Source of the DNA: Arthrobacter roseus | Lineage (GTDB): Bacteria > Actinomycetota > Actinomycetes > Actinomycetales > Micrococcaceae | Length of the DNA: 64,000 bases | Reading direction: 5' to 3' | Assembly (NCBI RefSeq): GCF_016907875.1 | Contig: NZ_JAFBCU010000001.1 | Span: forward strand, 1,178,001-1,242,000 | Program-made: the position numbers and the translations under genes | Notes under the pieces: model-generated | Seen by the model: only the letters and a program-made list of their open reading frames with translations | What the model was told of the DNA's origin: nothing | Database searches by the model: none | Shown: piece after piece, positions 53,925-62,411 of the stretch | How positions within the stretch are numbered: position 1 is the first letter of the stretch | Layout: the number at the start of each line of letters is the position of its first letter

Positions 53925-54907
53925 GCAGCGAAATTACCATCCAGGGCGAAAAGAAGCTGGTCCTCGCGGCGGGACGGGCACACCCCGAGCTCGCAGACGA
54001 GATCTCACGGGCACTCGATCTGGATCTGCTCCCCATCTCTGCTTACGATTTCGCCAATGGTGAGATCTACGTTCGCTCGAACGAAAGCGTTCGTGGTACC
54101 GATGTTTTCGTCATTCAGGCTCACCCGGCACCTTTGAATAACTGGCTGATGGAACAGCTGATCATGATCGATTCACTGAAGCGGGCTTCCGCCAAACGGA
54201 TCACTGTGGTTTCACCGTTCTACCCCTACGCCCGCCAAGATAAGAAGGGCCGTGGACGGGAACCGATTTCTGCCCGGCTGATCGCGGATCTTTACAAGAC
54301 TGCCGGCGCGGATCGCATCATGTCGGTGGACTTACATACCTCGCAGATTCAGGGCTTTTTTGACGGTCCGGTGGATCACTTGATGGCCATCCCGTTGCTG
54401 GCCGACTATATCCGTGGCCGGGTAGACGTGGCTAACGTGACCGTCGTTTCACCGGATACTGGTCGTGTCCGAGTCGCGGAGCAGTGGGCGGATCGCCTCG
54501 GTGGTGCTCCGTTGGCGTTCGTTCACAAGAGCCGGGACCTCACGGTTCCGAATCAGGCAGTTTCGAAAACCGTGGTCGGTCAGGTGGAGGGCCGTACGTG
54601 TGTGCTCATCGACGACATGATCGATACCGGTGGGACTATCTCCGGAGCTGTGCAGGTACTAAAGAACGCCGGCGCCAAGGACGTCATCATTGCCGCCACC
54701 CACGCCGTGTTCTCTGATCCAGCGGCACGCCGCCTGGCCGAGTCGGGAGCACGAGAGATCGTGGTGACCAACACGCTGCCCATCCCTACCGAGAAGCGGT
54801 TTCCACAGCTTACGGTGCTGTCCATCGCTCCGTTGATTGCTCGCGCCATCCGCGAAGTGTTCGACGACGGTTCGGTGACCAGCCTGTTCGACGGCAACGC
54901 GTCCTGA
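53921..54907 (+). CDS. prs: Ribose-phosphate pyrophosphokinase
   Basis: A 328-residue class I PRPP synthetase that makes PRPP from ribose-5-P and ATP for nucleotides, His and Trp, and in Actinobacteria for decaprenyl-phosphoryl arabinose. Seen: RSNESVRGTDVFVIQ, the flexible loop PFYPYARQDKKGRGREPI, the MSVDLHTSQIQGFFDGPVDH stretch and the PRPP-binding CVLIDDMIDTGGTISGA loop. ATG overlaps the glmU stop (ATGA). Matches Rv1017c-Rv1018c order. Confidence 0.98.
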   Translation: MSSEITIQGEKKLVLAAGRAHPELADEISRALDLDLLPISAYDFANGEIYVRSNESVRGTDVFVIQAHPAPLNNWLMEQLIMIDSLKRASAKRITVVSPFYPYARQDKKGRGREPISARLIADLYKTAGADRIMSVDLHTSQIQGFFDGPVDHLMAIPLLADYIRGRVDVANVTVVSPDTGRVRVAEQWADRLGGAPLAFVHKSRDLTVPNQAVSKTVVGQVEGRTCVLIDDMIDTGGTISGAVQVLKNAGAKDVIIAATHAVFSDPAARRLAESGAREIVVTNTLPIPTEKRFPQLTVLSIAPLIARAIREVFDDGSVTSLFDGNAS

Positions 54908-54933
54908 GGTCGCTGGAGGTCAGCGCCTGCTGG

Positions 54934-55107
54934 TAGAGTGGTTGGCGATGCCTAGGCGAGGGAGGCTCGGGAAACCGACCCACTCCGTTATCGACGGTGG
55001 CAAATGCATGGTTTCTTCACGGGCTCCTGCGCCATTGTTCCGGCAACAATTACCGAGACGGCAGTCAGGGACGGCCGTCACATGGATCAAGGAAACCAGG
55101 AGTCAAC
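54934..55107 (+). promoter_or_regulatory. Possible structured 5' leader of rplY
   Basis: TAGAGT at 54934-54939 could be a -10 hexamer, giving a ~160-base leader before the rplY ATG. It can fold: TCGG (54967)-GAAA-CCGA (54975) is a GNRA-capped stem extended by GGAG (54961)/CTCC (54983), and CCGT/ACGG follows at about 54985-54997. L25 autoregulates through a 5S-like leader in Escherichia coli; whether this leader mimics the 5S loop E is not established. No coding role is apparent. Confidence 0.4.
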
Positions 55108-55728
55108 ATGGCTGAGCAGAAGCTCGTCGGCGAACTACGCACAGAATTCGGCAAGGGCCCAGCCCGGCAGGCACGCCGCGCAGAGAAAATCCCCGCAGTG
55201 ATCTACGGCCACGGAGCAGAAGCTCTGCACGTGTTGCTGCCCGGCAAAGTAACAACGCTGGCGGTTCGTAAGTCAAACGCGCTGCTGTCGATCAGCATTG
55301 ATGGTGAAGAGCACCTTGCCTTGGTCAAGGACGCTCAGCGGAACCCCGTGAGCCAGATTGTGGAGCACATTGACCTGCTTACCGTTCGCCGCGGAGAAAA
55401 GGTTCAGGTTGAGGTTTCTGTCCATATTGAAGGCGAAGTAAAGCCTGGGGCAGTTATGAACCTTGAAGTTTCCACGGTTCTCGTGGAGGCAGAAGCCACC
55501 CACCTTCCGAACCAGCTGACCGTCACGGTCACTGGCCACGACGTCGGAGACCACGTATACGCCTCGGACGTCATCCTTCCGGCCAACGTGGAGATGCTCA
55601 CGGACCCCGAGACACTGGTTGTCAACGTCTCATCACCGGTTGTCGAGGACCTCGGCGGAACTGAATCGGCTACCGGAGAGGCAGAGGGTGCTGAAGGTGG
55701 GGCTGCTCAGCCTGCTGCGGCAGAGTAG
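55108..55728 (+). CDS. rplY: 50S ribosomal protein L25 / general stress protein Ctc
   Basis: 206 residues, the long CTC form. The N-terminal 5S-rRNA-binding domain starts EQKLVGELRTEFGKGPARQA with RRAEKIPAVIYGHGAEALHV; the C-terminal TL5-type beta domain includes PNQLTVTVTGHDVGDHVYAS and is followed by an Ala/Glu-rich tail. ATG 55108 is preceded by CCAGGAG 7 bases upstream. Between prs and pth as in Rv1014c-Rv1017c, but the lpqT gene of mycobacteria is absent. Confidence 0.96.
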   Translation: MAEQKLVGELRTEFGKGPARQARRAEKIPAVIYGHGAEALHVLLPGKVTTLAVRKSNALLSISIDGEEHLALVKDAQRNPVSQIVEHIDLLTVRRGEKVQVEVSVHIEGEVKPGAVMNLEVSTVLVEAEATHLPNQLTVTVTGHDVGDHVYASDVILPANVEMLTDPETLVVNVSSPVVEDLGGTESATGEAEGAEGGAAQPAAAE

Positions 55729-55741
55729 GCAGTCGCCACCG

Positions 55742-56326
55742 ATGGCAGAGAATGCCTGGCTTGTAGCCGGGCTCGGTAACCCCGGGCCCGGCTACAGCCG
55801 TAACCGGCACAATGTCGGTCACATGGTGGTGGACGAACTTGCGCGTCGGGTTGGCGGGAAATTCAAGGTGCACAAGGCTCGCGCTGAGGTTGTCGAGGGC
55901 AGGTTGGGTATTGGTGGGCCCCGTCTGGTCCTGGCCAAGCCCTCTACCTTCATGAACGTCTCGGGTGGCCCGGTTTCCGCCCTTGCTCGGCTCTTCGGAA
56001 TACCGCTGGAACGCATTATCGTTATTCACGACGAAATCGACATTCCGTTCAATACGATCAAGCTCAAACGTGGCGGTGGCGAAGGTGGTCACAACGGCCT
56101 GCGGGACATCAGCAAGGCCGTGGGCAGCCGGGACTATCTGAGGGTTCGCGTGGGAGTTGGGCGTCCCCCCGGACGCATGGAAACCTCCGATTATGTGCTG
56201 AAGGATTTCGGCACCGTGGAGAAGAAGGACCTTCCGATGCTGCTCTCCGATGCCGCAGACGCAGCCGAACTGTTGGTCACGGCAACGTTGGAGGAGACGC
56301 AGCAACGGTTCCATTCCATAGGATAG
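55742..56326 (+). CDS. pth: Peptidyl-tRNA hydrolase
   Basis: A 194-residue Pth that releases peptides from drop-off peptidyl-tRNA. Seen: WLVAGLGNPGPGYSRNRHNV with catalytic His23, LAKPSTFMNVSGGPV, IIVIHDEIDIPF with the catalytic aspartate, and KRGGGEGGHNGLRDI. ATG 55742 lies 13 bases after rplY with no clear Shine-Dalgarno. An intrinsic terminator follows. Confidence 0.97.
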   Translation: MAENAWLVAGLGNPGPGYSRNRHNVGHMVVDELARRVGGKFKVHKARAEVVEGRLGIGGPRLVLAKPSTFMNVSGGPVSALARLFGIPLERIIVIHDEIDIPFNTIKLKRGGGEGGHNGLRDISKAVGSRDYLRVRVGVGRPPGRMETSDYVLKDFGTVEKKDLPMLLSDAADAAELLVTATLEETQQRFHSIG

Positions 56327-56360
56327 AATCTATCTCAGCCATAGTGGCCCCAAAGACCGG

Positions 56361-56422
56361 GGTCGACGTTGGGCGGCCTCTGAGACTGGGCCACCCCCAT
56401 CCCAACGTCGACCTCTTTTTTT
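56361..56422 (+). terminator. Strong intrinsic terminator after pth
   Basis: GGTCGACGTTGGG (56361-56373) and CCCAACGTCGACC (56401-56413) form a perfect 13-bp stem, followed by TCTTTTTTTG. The 27-base loop can form a further GGCC/GGCC stem. It closes the glmU-prs-rplY-pth unit and insulates it from the regulator genes. Confidence 0.92.
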
Positions 56423-56575
56423 GTGCGCTCTGACGGTTCGTCGAAATAGCTAAGAGGACGTTTCAAGAGGTAACGATTAGATAACAAACCCACTATATGT
56501 TAGCGCCGCGACGTACCCTCTGGATAGCAAGTCGTCTATGGGGGGACGAATTTTTAGCTTCTTCTGTACATCCAC

Positions 56576-56592
56576 CTGATCCGTCCGATCAG
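56576..56592. promoter_or_regulatory. Inverted repeat CTGATC-N5-GATCAG upstream of first LuxR gene
   Basis: Perfect 6-bp arms lie 31 bases before the ATG of the first regulator, a fitting place for autoregulation. The rest of 56423-56623 is AT-richer than its surroundings and probably holds the promoter, but no hexamer pair is convincing. Confidence 0.35.
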
Positions 56593-56623
56593 ACGTGCGG
56601 CGAGGCTACTACTGGGGCGGGTA

Positions 56624-59254
56624 ATGGTGCTTGGCGTGTGGCCTCTGGGAGGCCGAGACAACTTGGTACGACAGATGCGTAATAGTCTGGAACCCTCCGA
56701 TGGTCACGGGGTCCTTCTGACTGGCACCGCGGGTATCGGAAAATCCGCACTCGCCCGTCGAGTCCTCCAGGATCTGCAGGACACCGCCCACGTCGTCCAT
56801 ATTCGAGCGTCGGCGTCACTACACCAAACGCCACTCGGCGCACTCAACTTGTTGCGGTCACATCTGGACCCGCGCTTGGCGGAGAACCCACTCCTGGTGG
56901 TCTCGGCACTTGAGGGCCTCCTCGCATCGACAACTGAAAAACCAGTCATCCTGCTCGTGGACAATGCCGAGGAGCTCGACGCAATGTCGGCGTCTGTTCT
57001 TGCACAACTTGCCTGTGTTCCGTTCGTGAAGCTGGTGGTCGTTTGTCAGTCATTGTCGCGGGCACCACAAGAGTTCTGTGGACTGTGGCAGGACGGTCAG
57101 CTGACACGCATCGAGGTTCCACCGCTGACGTTTGATGAAATGCGGCAATTACTCTCGATCGTTCTCGATGCCCGGATTGCTGCCTCAGCGGCACACTTCC
57201 TCTGGTCCAGTAGCAACGGGCATCCCCAATACGTCCAGGCCATGACGCAAGAACTGATCGAGTGCGGCCAACTGGGCCCAAATGCCGAGGGTATTTGGGT
57301 TATGAATGGGGCTCACCCTGACTTCGGTCATCGCCTCGCCTCGGCGGTTGCAAGCAGGCTGCGCGGCTATGACCCGGAATCCCGGACTGTCATGGAACTT
57401 TTGGCACTGACGGGTGGGCTTCCGTTGGACTGTCTGCCGGAGAACACAGGTCAAAAAGCCTTGGACGTGCTGCAGGAAGACGGTCTGATTTCATTCGATC
57501 GCTCTGAACCTGCGGCTGCCCGGCTGACTGACCGGGAAGTGGCCAGAGCGGTGCGTGAAGCAGTCCCGTTGGGCCGGAAACACTCTATGTTGAGGTCCAT
57601 GCTGAGCCATGTGTGTTCCCTCACCACTGATGACCTCCTGTGGCAGGTGGAATACGTCGGCTGGCGATTGGAATGCGGCATGGCTGTACCGGACGAACGC
57701 CTGGTTGCGGCCGCTGCTGAAAGCAACAACCGCAGGGACCCTGTAAACGCGCTCTGGTTTCTGCAGAGAGTACCGACGCACCGACGTCATGCCGCCGTCG
57801 TGCTGGAAGAAGCGCATGCCCACGTTTTGTTGGGTGATTCAGCGGCAGCAATCCACATTCTCGACGATGCCGCTGATTGTGAGGCGTCGTTGTCGGAATG
57901 GGTGCACCTGGAACTGCTCCGCGGTACCCTTCTCCAGCGTCACCAGCAGAGACACGTGGAGACGCAGGGGATCCTCCGGTCCGTGCAGGAGCGTCTGGCA
58001 GGAACGCGAGGCGGACCGGTCACCGATGATCTGCGGGCGTGCTTCGCCGCGGTCGACATCGAACATGCTGGCTTTGAAGGACGGCTGCAGGACATGGAAC
58101 GAGCCGCCGCAGAGCTGACGCTTCCCGCCAACGGACTGGACGCGAGTTGGCGCCTTCGTGCCGCGGCCTGGCAAGCGGAAGTAGCGGTGCTCATGGGCCA
58201 GCAGGAAGTGGGTCTAGCCAAGCTGAACGTCGTCATCGAACGGATGTTGGACGCCCGCGTGGACCAATCAGAATGGGAGAACGCGCAGGCAGTCGTGGTC
58301 AACACTCTGGTTCTCGCGGGGCGTTGGCAGGAAGCAGCACAAGATGTGCGGCAGTGGAGGACGCGACACGAACTCCCGCACTCCTACAGCGGTATTGAAA
58401 CAGACCTCGCTGAAGGTGTGCTGCATGTTTTAGCGGGTCGCGGTGGGGAAGCACTGGAACGGCTTGAGTCCGTCACCAGCCAGCTGACAACTCCAGACTC
58501 CTCGTTCTTTCGAGCACGGATCGAAGCGGCGACCGCCTATGCACATGCACTCCAGGGGAACCTGTCCATGGCCACTACACACTTGAGGCGTGCTGAAAAC
58601 ACTCAGGGAAATCCGGCATGGGTGGAAAAGCAACTGTTCAATTATCTCTATTGGATGGCCGTGGCAGCGGTGGAAGACACTGACCGAGCCTCGCATCAAT
58701 TGCTCAACTTCGCTGATGAAAATGCGGACAAGGCAGCGGGAGCGTTTGAGCTCATGTTCCTCTTGGCCGCGGTCATGCTCGGACGGAGAGAAGAGGCCAC
58801 CCGTCTTGCTGAAACCGCGCAACGGCAGCAAGGGGCGTTCGCTCGAGTGGCGCACACCTACGCGATGGCACTGCTCAACCGCAGTCCTCGGCAGCTCACC
58901 GAGGCGGCCGAACGCGCCCTCGACATGGATTTCGCTCCGCTGGCCCTTTCGGCAACGCAAACGGCGCGCGAATGGGCAGAGCCGGGAGATGGACGGGACA
59001 TTGCAAAGCGCACTGACAGAGCGTTCATGCGAGCCGAAGCAATCATTAACAACGTCAATACCACTATCGATCCCCTCGGAGTCCTCACGGCAGGTGAGAG
59101 ACGAATTGCCGATCTCGCCGCCAACGGAACGCCCAGTAAGGAGATCGCGTCGATTCTGAATCTGTCCAGCCGCACGGTGGACGGGTACCTCAACCGCACC
59201 TACTCCAAGCTCAACCTTTCCGGGCGGACCGAACTTCGTTCAGTCCTGGGATAG
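56624..59254 (+). CDS. Large ATPase-LuxR transcriptional regulator A (STAND/LAL-like)
   Basis: 876 residues. The N-terminal ATPase has Walker A GTAGIGKS (34-41) and Walker B VILLVDNAEE (108-117), followed by a winged-helix-like segment and a long alpha-helical, TPR-like middle (~330-790). A C-terminal LuxR HTH (~812-876) includes IADLAANGTPSKEIASILNL and SSRTVDGYLNRTYSKLNLS. This layout matches MalT/LAL-type signal-transduction ATPases that activate transcription when a ligand releases the helical domain; the ligand is unknown. It is followed 3 bases later by a paralogue, so both are co-expressed. Confidence 0.9.
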   Translation: MVLGVWPLGGRDNLVRQMRNSLEPSDGHGVLLTGTAGIGKSALARRVLQDLQDTAHVVHIRASASLHQTPLGALNLLRSHLDPRLAENPLLVVSALEGLLASTTEKPVILLVDNAEELDAMSASVLAQLACVPFVKLVVVCQSLSRAPQEFCGLWQDGQLTRIEVPPLTFDEMRQLLSIVLDARIAASAAHFLWSSSNGHPQYVQAMTQELIECGQLGPNAEGIWVMNGAHPDFGHRLASAVASRLRGYDPESRTVMELLALTGGLPLDCLPENTGQKALDVLQEDGLISFDRSEPAAARLTDREVARAVREAVPLGRKHSMLRSMLSHVCSLTTDDLLWQVEYVGWRLECGMAVPDERLVAAAAESNNRRDPVNALWFLQRVPTHRRHAAVVLEEAHAHVLLGDSAAAIHILDDAADCEASLSEWVHLELLRGTLLQRHQQRHVETQGILRSVQERLAGTRGGPVTDDLRACFAAVDIEHAGFEGRLQDMERAAAELTLPANGLDASWRLRAAAWQAEVAVLMGQQEVGLAKLNVVIERMLDARVDQSEWENAQAVVVNTLVLAGRWQEAAQDVRQWRTRHELPHSYSGIETDLAEGVLHVLAGRGGEALERLESVTSQLTTPDSSFFRARIEAATAYAHALQGNLSMATTHLRRAENTQGNPAWVEKQLFNYLYWMAVAAVEDTDRASHQLLNFADENADKAAGAFELMFLLAAVMLGRREEATRLAETAQRQQGAFARVAHTYAMALLNRSPRQLTEAAERALDMDFAPLALSATQTAREWAEPGDGRDIAKRTDRAFMRAEAIINNVNTTIDPLGVLTAGERRIADLAANGTPSKEIASILNLSSRTVDGYLNRTYSKLNLSGRTELRSVLG

Positions 59255-59257
59255 CGG

Positions 59258-61933
59258 GTGCACACAACCGACCCTCCCGCTACCCAGTATCCTGGCCGGG
59301 AGAACGTGATCTCGGAAGTATTGCGTTCGATGACGGACAGCACCACTCACGGGGTGCTGGTTGTCGGTGAGACCGGACTGGGAAAAACGTCTATCGGACG
59401 GCGGGTAGTTGAGGAACTGAGCACGTCCGTTCGAGTACTCCGCATTGCCGGCAATTCAACACTGAGCAACATTCCCTTTGCCGTACTCGGTCCGTTGCTA
59501 CGCGATCTGCCGCTGGATCGCGAGGCAACACCGCTGGTTGTCCAACGCACCATTCTGGCATTTCTCGGTATCTCGGCCGGAGATATCCATACAAAGCCCC
59601 GTGCCCTCTTCGTCGTTGATGATGCCCACGCCATGGATGATTCATCCGGTGAGTTGTTGGTGCAGCTCGCCGCTTCCGGGGCAGTCAAGCTCCTCATCCT
59701 CAGCAGACCTGCACCCGCCCCGCCGCAGGGCTTCTTATCGCTGTGGCACGATGGGATGCTCTCACGGCACGATCTCGTCTGCTTGAATATCGACGAGATC
59801 CAGGAATTGTGTGTAGAAGTACTCGGTGGTGAAGTGACCGCGGCTATCACCACGATGATGGGCGAGGCTTCAGGTGGCAATCCCATGTTCCTGCGACATC
59901 TTCTGGATCAGGGCAGACGCTTGGGGCACATCATCAAACGCAACGGGGTCTGGTTGCTGGTGGGGGAACCGCCGTCGCCTGGGACGGACCTGACGGATCT
60001 GGTGCGCAGTCACCTGCGCCAGCGCAGTCCTGCTGAGCTGGAAGCGCTGGAACTGATTGCTCTTGCCGGGCCAGTGGCGCAGAGCGTGCTGTTCTCGATC
60101 GCGGACAGCGATGCTCTCGATACACTGCACGCAGATGGTCTTATCCGCTACGGGCACGATCCCGAAGCGCTCGTGGATATTGGGCATCCACTGTATGCAG
60201 AGGTGCTGCGGACCCGCATTCCCGCGTCGCGAAGCCGGCAGCTGAGGGAGCGTTTTCTCGAGCTCGTAGGACCCCGTACCAATTCCATGGATCAGTTGTT
60301 CAGGCAGGTTGACTGGGGGCTCGACTGTGGTGCACGCGTTGAGGATGACCAACTTCTCAAGGCAGCAGTCATGGCCAACAGGCTTTATCACCCAGCGTTC
60401 ACCCTGCGGGCCGTGGCCGCCATCCGTAGCGAACGGTATCGCGAGGCCGCACTCGTCCAGCAGGTTCGTGCGCTCATCATGCAAAATAACCTGGGGTTCG
60501 CGCGGGACGTTGCTGATGAACTGCTGGCGACCACACAGCGTGTGCGCATTGCCAAAGCTGCCGTTGTGATTGGTGCTGACATCCGGCTACGTGCCGGTGA
60601 TTCCGCGGAGTCAGTCTGCGTACTTGCCGATGAGTGGGAGCGGGCCCTGATCAGGATTCGTGAAACTGCCGTGCAGGCGGATATGCCCATTGTCGACAGG
60701 GGATTGAGTATAGGAGTCAGAGCACTGCGGGCCTACGGATTCAATCTGGAGGGGCGCTTTCGCGAGACAGCCGGGGCTCTTGAGGACATGGTGCGTGATC
60801 CGGCGTGCAGTGATGAACTGCGCGTTGTGGTCCTGGCTCTGCTGTGTGAAGCGTGGGCGTCAACGGGAAAGGCCGTCCAAGGGGTGGACGCGGGTCGTGA
60901 AGCGCTCCAGCTGATCGCATCGCACAGGGGCCGGTTTCTGGACTATTCCGATTTCGTGGTGGTACGTCATGGGATGGCGTTGCTCATGGCGGGTGAGTGG
61001 CAGGAGCTGACAGCCGCAGTGGGGGAACACGTGCGGTCCACGCAGCGTGGTGTGATTTATCTGGGTGGGACAGCTGACCTTCTCAAGGGCTTGATCCATC
61101 TGCGTCAGGGTCGTTCGGGAACTGCATTGCGTTATTTGCGACTCGCCGTGGAGGCATTGGGACAGTCCGACGTCGCTCAATTACTTCCGCTGGCCACCGG
61201 ACTGGCGCAATATGCGGCCTTTTTTGGAGGTGACGAGGCGGCAGCGCAGGGTTATCAACGTAAGCTGGAGGCACTGGCCGGGCAGGGATCACACCGGAAC
61301 AGTCTGATTGTTGCCGCTTGTAGCGCGGCTACAGGATCCCTCGAACACGGCGTGGCAGCCGGCATAGTTGCTCTGCACGGCGTTGCTGAGGCAGCACGAG
61401 AGCTCAATATTGCCTCCGTTGAAGCGATCGCGCTAGAAATGGCTTTCCACCTGGGCGACAGTAAGGGCTTGAAGAGGCTAGCGGCTGTCAGCGGAACCGC
61501 GGAGGGCCGGGAGGCAACCGTCATCAACAACGTAGCGCTGGCATTCCTGTCCGAGGATCCCTCCCGACTCGCCGCGGTCTCCCGGCAATCCGATGACGAG
61601 GGTTACGTACTCCTCGCAGCTGAGTGTCTCGTGGAGGCTGCCATCATTTTGGAGGGACGAGGTGAGTCCAGGGCGGCCAAGGCCTTAAAGCCGGGAATCC
61701 GAGAGCTGGTGGCTCGCGTGGACGGAACACAGGTTCCGCGGCTCATCGTTCATGACACAACAACGGTCCTAACAGCCCGTGAACACGATATCGCACAGCT
61801 GGCCCGCAACGGCTACTCGAACCGTGACATCGCTGAGCGTCTCAACGTCTCAGTTCGCACCGTTGAGGGGCATCTGTACCGAATTTTCGCGAAGCTCGGA
61901 GTTGCCCGCCGAGAAGACCTCAGCGTTGGATAA
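59258..61933 (+). CDS. Large ATPase-LuxR transcriptional regulator B (STAND/LAL-like)
   Basis: 891 residues with the same plan as regulator A: Walker A GETGLGKT (38-45), Walker B LFVVDDAH (117-124), a helical repeat middle and a C-terminal LuxR HTH (DIAQLARNGYSNRDIAERLN, SVRTVEGHLYRIFAKLGVAR). Similarity to A is strongest in the ATPase and HTH and weak in the helical sensor part, implying different inputs or a hetero-oligomer. GTG 59258 is 3 bases after the stop of A. It precedes an exopolysaccharide-type glycosyltransferase gene, which is the likely target. Confidence 0.9.
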   Translation: MHTTDPPATQYPGRENVISEVLRSMTDSTTHGVLVVGETGLGKTSIGRRVVEELSTSVRVLRIAGNSTLSNIPFAVLGPLLRDLPLDREATPLVVQRTILAFLGISAGDIHTKPRALFVVDDAHAMDDSSGELLVQLAASGAVKLLILSRPAPAPPQGFLSLWHDGMLSRHDLVCLNIDEIQELCVEVLGGEVTAAITTMMGEASGGNPMFLRHLLDQGRRLGHIIKRNGVWLLVGEPPSPGTDLTDLVRSHLRQRSPAELEALELIALAGPVAQSVLFSIADSDALDTLHADGLIRYGHDPEALVDIGHPLYAEVLRTRIPASRSRQLRERFLELVGPRTNSMDQLFRQVDWGLDCGARVEDDQLLKAAVMANRLYHPAFTLRAVAAIRSERYREAALVQQVRALIMQNNLGFARDVADELLATTQRVRIAKAAVVIGADIRLRAGDSAESVCVLADEWERALIRIRETAVQADMPIVDRGLSIGVRALRAYGFNLEGRFRETAGALEDMVRDPACSDELRVVVLALLCEAWASTGKAVQGVDAGREALQLIASHRGRFLDYSDFVVVRHGMALLMAGEWQELTAAVGEHVRSTQRGVIYLGGTADLLKGLIHLRQGRSGTALRYLRLAVEALGQSDVAQLLPLATGLAQYAAFFGGDEAAAQGYQRKLEALAGQGSHRNSLIVAACSAATGSLEHGVAAGIVALHGVAEAARELNIASVEAIALEMAFHLGDSKGLKRLAAVSGTAEGREATVINNVALAFLSEDPSRLAAVSRQSDDEGYVLLAAECLVEAAIILEGRGESRAAKALKPGIRELVARVDGTQVPRLIVHDTTTVLTAREHDIAQLARNGYSNRDIAERLNVSVRTVEGHLYRIFAKLGVARREDLSVG

Positions 61934-62411
61934 CGCCCGTTCTGAGTAGTCCCAAGCACCCTGCAGGCACCGGCATACCCAATGCGAGTAGTCGGTAGGT
62001 GTTCGTAGCCGCCCGTAGCGTGGATACCTCGAGAAAGACGGGTAGCCGGTACTCGAGATTCTGCCCCCGATCCTTTCTAGGCTTTATCCAGGAAGCACAT
62101 CCACACCGCTTCCACTGGGTAAAAAATAATTGGGGTCTCGACATGCTTAATCATTTCTTTCTTTGCCACAACGCGCTATTTGTTCCGTCCACGGACGGCA
62201 GAGCGCACCGGACGCACACCACTGCAGCGGACCTTTCACGGTCCTCCTGTCGGGTGCGTCCTCTACAGACGGAGCCGGCGGCGTTAGAGCCTTCCGAGAC
62301 CAAGGCTTGTCCCCAGCCGTCGTCGGCTCCTTATTCATCAACTGGGGCTCTCCAGGGCAACGCAGTTGCGTTGCCCTGGAGAGAATGTACTCGCGGGGCA
62401 CGGTGCCAACA
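61934..62411 (+). promoter_or_regulatory. 478-bp structured leader/control region of the polysaccharide gene
   Basis: No convincing protein gene. GTAG recurs at 61946, 61988, 61995, 62005, 62015 and 62042, with the 61995-62015 trio spaced by exactly 10 bases. CTCGAG occurs at 62028 and 62052. An AT-rich patch covers 62119-62160. Downstream are several inverted repeats: CCGTCC-AC-GGACGG near 62187, GGACC/GGTCC near 62229, and the perfect hairpin at 62348-62383. A 90-codon open frame from ATG 62143 ends at 62415, overlapping the ATG at 62412 (ATGA). Confidence 0.55.
62348..62383 (+). promoter_or_regulatory. Perfect 16-bp hairpin before glycosylphosphotransferase start
   Basis: CTCTCCAGGGCAACGC (62348-62363) pairs base for base with GCGTTGCCCTGGAGAG (62368-62383) around the loop AGTT. 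The right arm holds the only Shine-Dalgarno-like GGAGAG near the in-frame ATGs at 62385 and 62412, so the folded RNA would hide it. There is no T-run, so it is not a classical terminator. Confidence 0.7.

Noticed and set aside
62348-62383. Hairpin as intrinsic terminator
   Set aside because: No T-run follows; the next bases are AATGTACTCG.
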